Part shown: positions 25,801-36,640 of the stretch, piece by piece | How positions within the stretch are numbered: the first letter of the stretch is position 1 | Layout: each line of letters begins with the position of its first letter | Origin: Phoebastria nigripes | Lineage: Eukaryota; Chordata; Aves; Procellariiformes; Diomedeidae | Reading direction: 5' to 3' | DNA: 64,000 nt | NCBI GenBank assembly: GCA_035582835.1 | Contig: JAYKAV010003132.1 | Coordinates: 2,351,097 to 2,415,096 of the forward strand | The notes under the pieces: generated by a model | Told to the model about the DNA's origin: nothing | The model's input: only the letters and a program-made list of their open reading frames with translations | Databases searched by the model: none | Program-made: the position numbers and the translations under genes

Positions 25801-26364
25801 TTTTTGTTTTGTTTTGCTTTATAATAAAGATTACTACCAGCAGGACATTAAAATATATTATGAAAGATTTATACATTCATCAATTCCATGGCAAAGGTCA
25901 TTTATAGCACTGGGTAAAGACAATGAGAAATGCTTTTCTTGTGAAACAAGGGTTCTTAATGAGACCACCTACTCCTTTCTTCCCTGCTGAAACCAGTTAG
26001 ATGTATCAATTATTTGTTTTAATAGGAAGAGCTGTATCATACCTAAAGAAGGGATGTAAACCAAGCATTTTTATATACAGAATTACTAATTCTCTTACTA
26101 ATCTGTAAGAGAAAGGGGCAACCTTGTTATGGGTAGGAATTAGTCAGCTTGATTCTGCAGACTTCCGTAGAGCTCCATCAAGTGTTGTGTTTCTGGAGAT
26201 TCAGGGCAGATATGGAAACTGCTAAAACAAGCAGGTTTTGGTAAGACTTTCCAACGTGCTCAGATATCTGTTGATTTGAATCTATTTGTGCTCTAGTGTT
26301 TTGGAAAATCCAAGGAGACACCTCTTCGCACTGTTAAGTATCTAAATACTTTTGTTGTATTTCA
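22841..26364. other. Non-coding stretch, no gene recognised
   Basis: Contains the (TTAA)5 repeat at 24259-24278 and an A/GAAA-rich run at 25650-25680. The 102-codon plus frame at 25682-25990 starts in this A-rich region, is Tyr/Phe/Lys-rich and shows no domain. I treat it as chance. Confidence 0.45.
24259..24278. repeat. (TTAA)5 microsatellite
   Basis: Five perfect TTAA units form a 20-base self-complementary run. Confidence 0.9.
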
Positions 26365-26863
26365 GGTATGGGTCCCCTGGACAAGACAGACATGGACATG
26401 TTAGAGCAGGTCCAGAGGAGGGCCATAAAAATGATCAGAGGGATGGAGCACCTCTCGTATGAAGAAAGGCTGAGAGAGTTGGGGTTGTTCAGCCTGGAGA
26501 AGAGAAGGCTTCAGGGAGACCTTATTGCAGCCTATCAGTACTTAAAGGGGGCTTACAAGAAAGATGGGGACAGACTTTTTAGTAGGGCCTCTTGCGATAG
26601 GACAAGGAGCAACAGTTTTAAACTGAAAGGGTAGATTCAGATTAGATCTAAGGAAGAAATTTTTTATTATGAGGGTGATGAGACACTGGAACAGGTTGGC
26701 CAGAGAAGTTGTGGATGCCCCATCTCTGGAAGTATTCAAGGTCAGATTGGATGGGGCTTTGAGCAACCTGATCTAGTGAAAGATGTCCCTGTCCATGGCA
26801 GGGAGCTTGGACTAGATGATCCTTAAAGGTCCCTTCCAACCCAAACCATTCTATGATTCTATA
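26365..26863 (+). mobile_element. CR1 LINE 3' fragment
   Basis: This 5'-truncated CR1 of about 500 bases starts within the segment encoding the ORF2 C-terminus. It ends with CCTTCCAACCCAAACCATTC and TATGATTCTATAA, the avian CR1 3' terminus with a reduced ATTCTATG repeat. ORF2 similarity runs from [11 protein letters not shown] through the conserved [18 protein letters not shown] block. The 3' UTR includes the usual GGACTAGATGATCCTTAAAG hallmark. It is moderately diverged from the copy at 46.6 kb. Confidence 0.95.
26368..26634 (+). pseudogene. CR1 ORF2 C-terminal remnant, frameshifted
   Basis: The 88-codon frame contains [20 protein letters not shown], then [20 protein letters not shown] and DRLFSRASCDRTR. 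It stops after FKLKG because a 2-base deletion (CTGAAAGGGTAG, where the 46.6-kb copy has CTAAAAGAGGGTAG) shifts the frame. The remaining ORF2 C-terminus continues in another frame to about 26776. It is non-functional: only the extreme C-terminal part of a LINE polyprotein is present. Confidence 0.9.
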
Positions 26864-28640
26864 AGTCACCAGGAAGGTGACTGTTTAAACCAAGAAACGT
26901 TTAAAAAAAAAAAAAAAAAATGTTGGTTCATGCTTCTTTTTTTTCCCTGTCCCCTCCCACAACCATGTTGTCTTTCCTCCTGATATGGATCTAATCAGGT
27001 TATGCAGGAAAGTCTGCATAACAAAGATCACAATCCGGTGATCTATTCTTTCTAAGCTGTTGAGTTGTTGGTGGATCATTTCACTGCACTGACTACCCTG
27101 TTAGCTAGAGGAAAAGCATCTTGGATTTACATTGGATGTGTCAACTGATTTAAGCAAAANATCTCTGAAGAGAGGTACTGGTTTTGGTACCCAACATCAT
27201 GATTTTTGCACCTGCAAACTGTGACAGCTCAGCTTCAACAGAGCTTACATTTATGTGTAAAACTAAATTATGCCAAAGTGTGATTATGAGTAGAATTGGA
27301 ATCAGGCTTGATAAAAAATACTTTTGTGAACATCTTCTTAACCTTGTTTTTTATTCAAGAATGGAATAAACATATAGTCCCCTGGCTGAGAAAAGATCTG
27401 ACCGGTTTCTAAGCCAGTGTTCATCTGCCAAGATCAGAAATGCCTAAGGAAACCACCCAAACTCTGCAAACAGAGATGACTGAGAGATGGCTCTACTCTG
27501 GAGTGTGCACAGTAAACACACAGGAATTACCTGCCTCTTGGAGGCTGCAGTGACATTTGAAGAGTTAACAGCATGCATCTCAGGCTTCAGGCAAATGAGA
27601 CTTCCACCCCACTGCAGCATATTGGTCAGACACGTGCCCCCTGCCCTCCCTTAAAACTACAGAGACATGACATTTTAACTTGAACAAGCAAGCCGTCCAT
27701 AGAAANTAACACCATGACAACTGTCTGTTGAAGCTGCCTCCCTGGGTGTGAGATCCTTATCGCCTGAGCATACATCATCACTTAACAAAACAAACGTGCT
27801 TCAGAAGCTGGTGGGGTTTTAGCACAACTTTGAAACTACTTTCTTTGTGGAGCTCACTATGAACTGCCTGCTGATAGGTGTTATTTAAAATGCTGTGACA
27901 TCAAGATAGAAAGGCTATAGTTACTGTTGAAGCCACAAATGGGAAAAGGAAGGAATGTGAAAATTCAGCTTAGCTGTTATAGTCTAGGACTCGTGTGGTT
28001 CTCTTGTGTGTGAATGTGCTTTTTGTTTGTCTTTGCATTATTGCCTGTAAATAACAGAGATTTCTTTCTTTCTTTTCTAGTTCTTTTCCATCAGCAGGAT
28101 GCTATTCACTCCTTCAGAACAATGAAGGGTCTGAACCTGGAAATATGCACAAGAAGTTAACTTTAATACTCAGGAGAATAGTCCCACTGAAGGCANTAAG
28201 AGTATTTATTACTTGATCAAGAGTTCTACTGAAATACATTTCCTTCAAAATAATAGTTCATTCCCTGATCATTTCACTCATCAAAGCAATGTTAGACAGA
28301 GCTTTAAAATTAACATTTAAATAAACAGAAATAAAAATTTTGCATTGCTGCTTTTGAAACCACAAAAATTTAGACCAAAATTGTGATAGAAAAAAAAATC
28401 AAAGTGTATTGTGGGCATGGAATTTCTTTTGAGTCTGGCCCTTTAACAGATTTTGTTTGTCCTTTTAACTCACAGTAGATACAGTGTACAGCTTTCATTG
28501 TGAAATTAAATTCACAATGTTTCATGCAACATGATTATTCCTTTGCCACCAACTAATTATCTAAAAAACAAAACAGAACAATAAAATATATGAATTATTG
28601 CAGAACACTCATGGCAGCTGCTTGCACTTTTGCAAGTTTC
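26864..28640. other. Non-coding stretch, no gene recognised
   Basis: A poly-A run (about 26900-26920) begins 36 bases after the CR1 end. No frame exceeds about 64 codons. Single N calls are at 27160, 27706 and 28196. Confidence 0.45.
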
Positions 28641-28732
28641 ATNTTNTTTAAGTCATTTTCNTCTCTCANNATTTTTTNNGTTATTGANGGATTTTTTTTT
28701 TTTTTTTTTTTNGTTTTNNTTTGTTTTAGAAC
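28641..28732. repeat. T-rich low-quality patch
   Basis: Eleven N calls (28643-28719) are scattered within and around a poly-T run at 28692-28711. This looks like consensus from slipped or conflicting reads, so bases here should not be over-read. Confidence 0.85.
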
Positions 28733-31700
28733 ATTTTAATGTTTATATACATAAACATAAATAAATATATGTGTGTATGCAAAAAGGTATACGTACACAT
28801 ATCATACATACACACTTTTCCTGTGAGATGCAGGAACTGAATATACAGTAGTGACTGAATATTTTTTGAAGAAAACCATCCTGTAAAAAATATATTTCAA
28901 TAAGACTACCAAAATTTAATATTCTGAAACAGTAACTAATATTGTAGGAAGGAAATGATAGATAACACATGCAAATATTAATAAACCATAGTTACTTAAT
29001 TCCTGCCTAATTACTAAAAAGATTTATAGGATCATGGAATTGTAGCTATAAACCTTATGGTTTCCTTGGCAAAAGTTCAGCTGATTAGTTTAAGAGAGAA
29101 ATGACTTACAAACAACCAGATTCCTGACTTCAGTGGGATCAGACGGAAATTCTGATCTCCAGAGGATCATCCAGTCAAGTGAGCAGCTACAGGAATATTG
29201 ATGGACACAATCAAGGGGATTACCTCCATACTTTAAGTTATAGATATGTGCAAGTATTTTGTTAAATGCGGCCTTCAAAACCAGACAGACATAGGAAAAT
29301 ATATCTGTATGCAAATTGTGCTTCCTGCTTTAAGTTGCTAATCATGGTCATTTTTGTTGTAATTGTATGTTTCCCCATGTGGAAAAATGTTACTGTGGTG
29401 CATTGAATAAGCAGCATAACCAATTTTGTGTCACCTTAACAACAGGCTTACCATTCATTAAACATAGTAAGGCTAGTCCAAAGAAAGATAACAAGCCAGC
29501 TGTCTCAGTAGCTTCCAAATACCTTGCCATCACCCAAAATAAATTTTATCATGCTCTTGGCCACTCTAATGACCATGGCCCCAGCTCTTTACCGTAGATT
29601 TACATCAATAATGCAAGTGCAAAATTAATGTCATGTCGGTGTGATATATCATCTGATCAAAATGGAAGCAGACTGCATCTATTCTGCAGAGGACCTAAGA
29701 ATGACAAAAACTGCAAAGTCCGGGATTGGATCATAGCTGATGGCAGGTGAGAATCTCAGTCTTTTAACAACCGCCAGGATCTACAAGGACACCTTTGTCT
29801 GCTCATCTCAGCAGAACTGGTTAAAGGTAGATTTCAAATGCATTTTGCCATCTGAACTTTAACATTGCATTTGCAAAAAATCAATTTGTGTCTACAAAGA
29901 AGAAGGAAGCATTTACAAATATAGAACCCCACTTAGTGCTTTACCAACAGCTACATCATTATTTACTTCTTGCAAGGCACTCCAAAAATAGCTGGCTTCA
30001 TTCTTTAGACCCCCCGCACTAGAGTAATCTGCAGTACAGTCACTATTCCAAACATCTGCTATTTTTTCTGTCTTTTCCTTTTTCTTCTTTTCTTTATACA
30101 AAGCTGCACTTGGTGGATTTCAGCTGCTATCCAGTTATTTGGCAAAAGGATGTGAGAATCCAGCTTCTTATGGGCTTTCAGTATGTGTGGGATCGAGGTA
30201 GCACAGCAGTTCCCTCCTTTTTCTGAGACTGCTGCCGCAGCAGCTCCAACAACAAAAATGCACAGTCGGCGGTTTCTTTATTTTCATCTTTGTAGCGCTC
30301 TTGGCACCGAATTCTGGAATGGATAAATTAAAATGGTGTCTGCCTAATCCCTCGGAGAGATTTGATTGCAACTTAGACTATAGCATTTTCCTTGAACAGG
30401 CTTAAAAAACGTTATGTTTTGAGCTGGATCCTCATTTTGGTGTAATCAGTTTTAATATGTAACATATAGGATATGTTCTTTAAGCTCTAAGGTACAAGTT
30501 ATGCAGCAAGGTAGTTCACCTGATGACATATGACAGACACACGTGCAAAGGGAACACACCACAAAGGGCTTCATTTCATGTTGCATTTCCTTTTAATAAG
30601 ATCATCTAAGAGAGCCCAGGAAACATTGTATGTCATGTCTGAGATTTTTTCTTCATTTCTTTCTTAAGTGAAAAGATCTTTTCTGTGCTTCTGCATTCAA
30701 AAAACACACTTCACAGCGAAAGCATGTCAGATACATGGTCCTGGAGAATTAAGTTTTCTGTATATAGAAATGGTATGTAATAAAAAGTAGTCCTTGTGAT
30801 TAGTGTCGCAATCTTGACAAAAAGACACCACTTCCAAATTTAAAAGATGACCCATTCTCTTTAGAAATTAGATCTTTGAAACCTCTGTATCAATTATGAG
30901 TTTGACAGCTTCCTTTAAAAAGGTGTAGATACTCCCCCATTAAACCCTGGTCAAAGATAATCACAATGTTTAAATAATTAGTTCAGAGAGTACCAGAGCT
31001 AATAAATACCTGCTTCCAGCTTTTCTTCTTTCTCTCTCCCTTACTTTCACCATGTGAATTCTCTGATGTTTAATAAAGTATGAGCATCTGAAGGTTTCAC
31101 TAAGGGAAGTATGACAACAGTGTCTTTTCAAGCTGTATATTTTCCCAGCATAAACAGCACTGTAGCAGTATATGACAGAATGTATTTGAAACCTTTATAT
31201 TTCTGTCGAATTCGGATGAAATCAACTAATTGTATAAAAAGATATTGCTGATGGACAGAAAGGGAATAGGAGAGAGTGTATATTTGATACAGTCACACAC
31301 AAAATATGATTATTCAGCAAAGAAAATAAAATGGATTATATTCCAAATGTGATTAAACCAGCTACAGACATCTACATAGCTGATGTATATGGCTGAATCC
31401 ATTGAAAAAATAAAAGTTGTTTGAGAGAAGACACTGATTTTAGGAGGGGAGGAATGTTGCTCCCTTTGTGCCATTTTCTCTCCACTGACTATAAAGAGGG
31501 CCAAGGAGGTCTCATTCAAATGTTGATTCTCCACTAGGTGTAGTCAGATGGATAGTACCCTTTCAATCTCCTTGACCTAGCCCATCCAGCAATACCTCCG
31601 CTTTGTATTGAGAAAAAGCACCTTTAGTTTCTAAGGTATTGTGCCTATGATGTTTCAGCTAATCTTATTCTCAAATATATCACAGGAAAATAGAGTAGGC

Positions 31701-34234
31701 AGAAGGTCATTTTTTCTGTAAGTTTGTTTTCTACATACAGCAAAATGCAACTTGTGAATCAGTCCAAAGAAACATACTGCAGACTCATCAATGTAATAAA
31801 TACCCCTTACTTTCAAATGAAATAAAACAAGAAAGGATAGTATCTTACTCAGTCATTTTAGCGTCCTTAGTGAGTTCTGAGGCTCCCCCAGTTCTTTAAC
31901 AGACATTTTATTGTTATTCCATTCCTTCCTACACAGATTGTTATGCTACATTTCTTTCCTTGTGCTCTCTCCTGAGCACCTTCTTTGAGTATGTGAAATG
32001 ATGTGAGGAGGATCTGTCTGTATTGTTTTTTTTTTCCTATTTTCTCTCTTCTTCCCCTATTGCAAGATATTCACTTTCTATTGGATATCTGCCATGCTAT
32101 GCATGTATGAATGTGAAGAATGATGAGTTTAAAAAGGTTGTTATGAACATGGAAATAATAGATGAAATCATAGACAAACCATAGGATAAAGATAGAAGGG
32201 ATGATTATGTGGTCTAGATATAGTTCTTGTTTATCACAGGCTATTAAATATGACTGAGTTGCCTTTATGTTAATTACAATACTGTGCATCTGTCAGAAAC
32301 ACATCTGTCCAAAGGTGTCTGGAGATGGAGAAACAATGACTACTCACTGGAGTTTTTCAACTTAAACATCCTCATCTTTTGATGATAAATGAATAAGTAA
32401 AAGAGACACCTTGTCTATAATTGTAATTTACCTCCCTTCATTTTTCAGTCATGTTCATGTTTCAGTTTTGGGTGATATCTGAAAAAAGTATACAAAATTT
32501 TCCCTCCTTTTACATCCAGTTACAGTATGCAAAGTGGTGTAAGCTAATGACCAAGCTTCTCAGGTTGGAAAAGTGAACATCCTCCTAGGAGGCTGAGATC
32601 AGTAAGACTATCTCACTCTCAAACTTGTCTTGATATTCTTTAGGAAGCCAGTAAAATATCACATAAAATAGGACTGAGGTATTCAAGAAGCTCACAATAC
32701 TAAGAAGTCATAACTGGTTTCCTGAAGTCTGACAGTTTCATATTCATACCGCTATAACCCATGTAGAAAGTAATGAATTTAGGTATGAGTAACAAGTCTA
32801 AGCTATCTTCCCNCAAATATGAGCTGGGTCATCTGATCAGCCTTAAATGGTTTGAAGCACTTTGTGTGGATTTGATTACATGAGAACATTGTATTCTGGG
32901 TTTTCCTTCATAAACTACAAGAGACTTGATCACTTGCTGGGGATGAACATGTCCAGTTATAAGAGATTCCACTGAAGCTTCAGACTCACTTGAATAGTTT
33001 TTTCACTTCCATTTGGTCAGATTAAGCTTTGACTCTTCCCTCTCAGCTCAAACCTCAGATTTCATTCGATCTCTAAGGCAAGAAATGCGCTATTAACAGT
33101 ACAATCTACCAACAGCACAATAACAAAATGTTTCCTAGCTGGTATGGTGGGCCTCACTGGTGGGGCACCGTGTCAAGTGAAAAAACTCTGCTATGCTTGT
33201 ACTGGTCTCTGCAGGGGCAGAATAGAGGGCCCTACATCATGGTCCTGTACACTAAGGAGGTACTCAGGACATCTTTTATGCCAGCAAGGGAACAAGAGGT
33301 CAGCAGCTGCCCCAGGATGGAGGAGAAGAGGGACCAAACCCAACAAAGCAAAGTCCCTTGTCAATTGTCTCAGGTGGACTCTGATATAAAAGGGCATCTG
33401 AATCACTATTGTAAAATATGCGTGATATAATATTTGTATGTGAAGTATCCAAGTGCATCTTCCTATGAAAACTAGAAACCATGGGAAGCCCTTGTCTGAC
33501 AAGATGAGTATAAATACTAACCAGCTCAAAATTAAGACACCGCATTTCTCTGGTAACATGTCATCACCTATTAAAAACTATTAGTGAGTAATTCTGAAAG
33601 TACTGTGTGCATGTATATGTATGTGTGGGTGTGCACACTGCAATACTGAGTTTTGTCCTGACCCCACAGGTGATCATCCAGACCCTGAAACATGAAGACT
33701 GGTGACCTTTCCAACATTTTTTTAGCTTCTGTAATGGCAAAACTGTTATTACTGGCCATAAAATTACTCAGACCTTTTCTAAAATCCTGATATTGCAGTT
33801 GCCTTTAGTGACCTCGTCTGACAGTGAATTATTCAGGTTGACTATCAGCTGCATTAAAAAAAAAAAACGAAGAAAACAAAACAACATTTGCTTTTATTGG
33901 TTTAAAATTTACTGCCTTTTAATTTCAGAGAGAGAAGAGCAGGGAGCCACACTTGCTCTCCCTCACTGGCATAAAAAATGGATAAATGAATCAAACTAAA
34001 ACCTCATGAAAATGAAGCAGTTTAACCATGGTTATATATTGGTACATACTGATTCTGAAACATTTTCACTTTCTTTTCTGTATAACTTTTCCTTTTTCAA
34101 CTTCAGGCAAAGACTTAACGGACTACAGGCACTGTCACATTTTGGCTGTGAAACAGAGGTGTAGTGGGGATAGATGATCACCACATCTCTCAACAAGATT
34201 TAGAGGTTTCATCCCAATCTGGAAAAACTCTGAC
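28733..34234. other. Non-coding stretch, no gene recognised
   Basis: Contains a TA/CA-rich run (28740-28820) and a TG-rich run (33606-33638). Frames of 100 (33128-33430 plus) and 122 codons (33191-33559 minus) overlap antiparallel and show no family resemblance. Other frames are 60-82 codons. Nothing is supported as a gene. Confidence 0.45.
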
Positions 34235-34570
34235 CCACAGAGGGATCACCCACACTGTCAGGACCCTCAGGCACCCATGGGCCTTACTGTCCCTGCCCAC
34301 AGTCCAGGACGCCATTTTGGGGGCCATCAGTCCCTGCCCCAGAAAGACCATTGGATGTTGGTTTCCAGCTCCCCGCAGACCTGCCCAGCCTGGCCATGGG
34401 CCCCACCAAGCCAGGCCCACCCACGGGCCAACATCCTGGCCTGGCCTCGGCCCACCCCTGTCCCCGGGGAGGTGCCCTGCTCCCTGGCTGGGGCGGTGGG
34501 ACGGGCCCTGGCTGCCAAGCCCTCAAGGGGATTCCCCATGGCCCACAACCCCCAGGACACCCTCAGATCA
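34235..34570. other. Isolated GC-rich, C-biased segment of unknown origin
   Basis: About 340 bases of high GC are set abruptly in A/T-rich DNA. CpG is scarce (about nine by eye, far below expectation for this composition), so it is not a normal CpG island. Open frames occur in most reading frames on both strands, the longest 145 codons at 34164-34601 (plus, Pro/Trp/Gly/His-rich). This follows from few A/T-rich stop codons and does not indicate a gene. Recurrent CATGGGCC/CCATGGCCC and 'tccctgccc' words hint at internal duplication. It might be an unrecognised retroelement piece, a decayed GC-rich minisatellite or a small retrocopy. No poly-A tail or clear target duplication is visible. Confidence 0.7.
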
Positions 34571-36541
34571 CGCGACACTTTGTTGCACACCATCCAGCTG
34601 AGATTCTGTTTGCAATTAAAACCACAAAATAACGATACTGAAACCTCAAGCTATCATCACACATCTAAATATGGTGGGTAACATCATAAATGACTCCATA
34701 TAAAGTTTATAACTTTAGCGGACTCTTTCCCCTTTTTTGTGCAACCAAGCCAGTACTACCACAAGCCTGGGGAAGGAAGTTTCATGTAAATGCATTGCCT
34801 TGTTAAATCCTTTCATCATTATGGCAGATGTGACCTTAATCTCTTTACTCTTTGTGTTAGGGTATCATCCTCTCCACGCATTTTTGCAAGGCACCATTAG
34901 AATAAATTATTTTGTAATTATTCTTAACACTTTCATTGTTCTTTTAGACATTTCATCTCTGTGAAAGTAAGTACAGTAACTGCAGTATAGGTAACTCCTC
35001 TGAGCTACTCTAGTGATATCTCTGCATGCACTGACCGCCGGTGCAGCATGTGTCCCTCAACTCTGATCCATCCCAATTTGTTGGACTAACTGAACATACT
35101 CTGTACTGTGTATGCTCCAGTATTCTAGCACATTGGTAGGACATAAGAAAATTTGCTAAGTATTTTCTCAGTCATGGCTACAGTTCTCTGTGCAGGTGTG
35201 TTTGTACATGCTTGGAGGTGAAGAGGTGACAGGAAAACTGGCAGATGAGAACCTGCTATGAGACTTCATGCTGAGAGACTTCAGAGAGAGGTGAGATCCC
35301 TCTTCTAAGCAAGGCACAAACCTAGAAAGTAAACCTCAGAAATTATGATAGAGAGACTTTTTGAGTGACACCAAAGAGACCCCACAGAGTATGTTTTAAA
35401 CCAGGAACACCCTAAAAGCATTTTCTGAACTGGTAAGATCAGGGTAAAGAATATCTTCCCTTGCAGAGGATGATTTCTTCTCAGTCATATTATCTGATGT
35501 GTTTGACTAAGCTGATCTGGGTTTCCTTAATTTAGGGAGTTTACAAACCTATAGAAGCAAAAGTCCTTTGGTATTGCTTGGCGTTATTACTTCAGTAGTT
35601 ATGGATCAGTTCCTCCTACAGAAGTTTCAACACAAGGCTCTGTTTGATGTGGATCTTGTCCTCTGCATCATTGCACTAGCTCGTTCCTAAAAACAAACAA
35701 ACAGGCAAACAAAAATCCAAACATTACAAAAAATATGGAGTTCAAATCTTCAAACTTCCACAGCTGCAATTTTGTCCATANATCAAACTTTATAACAAAT
35801 CATGAAAGCAGATGGGAACAAGGTGAAGAGTTAGTAGTATCAGATTATACACCTGTTAATCAGTCTGATTAAATGTCTGTGCTAATGGAACTTCCAGAAC
35901 TATCTCATGAAATATGAGTTCAAAGCATGTCATTTTTACTGAGTGTATCTTCTGGTTTATCTTATTTTACAATCCACTGTTGCCTTCCTCTGATAAAGTA
36001 ATATATTACTAATCCACTGGCAGAATGATTAAATCTAAAGAATGAATAGCAGTTGCCTGGTTAGTAGTTTTCTTTTTTCCCAAGTAAAAATCTTGTATGA
36101 TTTGAAATTAATAAAAGTTCCATTAATAATAACATAAAAACCAAAGTAGCTTCTATTTATAGTATTAGGTGGGAGCAAGTTGTCCAGACATTAGGACCTT
36201 TATTCATGGATTTGCTAACACATACATGCATACAGTGCTTTAAAAATGACTTATTAGAGAAACTGAGTAGTGGAGGAAAAAGTTGCATATGTTTTAAGTG
36301 CTTACAAAAAGTCAAGATCAAGTTATACAAATAAATTAAAAGTTTCCAANCATTTCTATTAAAATTAGTATTGCTAAATTGCAACCAATCCACAACAACT
36401 CTGATAGTTCATTGAAACTTTAAAGGACATTTTCTCTCCCTCTCTTTCTTTCTCTTTCTTTCTTCTTTAAAATCAGTTTAGAACATAGGGCATCATTTAC
36501 TGCCCAGTGGAAAAGTCGTCTTTACTCCAGAGGGAGCCGGA
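34571..36541. other. Non-coding stretch, no gene recognised
   Basis: Contains a (CAAA)n-like run at about 35690-35715 and the C/T run at 36431-36468. Short frames (75 and 78 codons) show no known family. N calls are at 35781 and 36350. Confidence 0.45.
36431..36468. repeat. Polypyrimidine (CTTT/CT)n tract
   Basis: Thirty-eight uninterrupted C/T bases, largely TTTC and TC units. Confidence 0.85.
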
Positions 36542-36640
36542 AAGGTGATAGATGCCCCTGTACTTTGGTTCATCCATCTGTAGAATAACACAAGACCTTC
36601 CTCTTGGGAGTGCTGATGTCTGAAAAATACTTTAGGTTTC
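36542..36640 (+). repeat. MIR-like SINE fossil
   Basis: TTTGGTTCATCCATCTGTAG then AATAACACAAGACCTTCC matches the MIR-type 'cagtttccccatctgtaaaatggggataat...cctcc' segment. The following GAGTGCTGATGTCTG fits the 'gcgctttgagatctactg' continuation seen in archosaur and turtle copies. Orientation is plus; the match is old and partial. Confidence 0.55.

Noticed and set aside
29025..29070. ATAGGATCATGGAATTGTAG resembles a minus-strand CR1 end
   Set aside because: Only about 20 bases fit, and the following sequence does not match the CR1 3' UTR.
33128..33559. Overlapping 100-codon (plus) and 122-codon (minus) frames
   Set aside because: They overlap antiparallel and have no family resemblance, signal peptide or splice evidence.
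34164..34681. Up to six overlapping Pro/Gly/Trp-rich frames
   Set aside because: GC-rich sequence lacks stops in all frames; there is no domain, no conserved start and no splice context.
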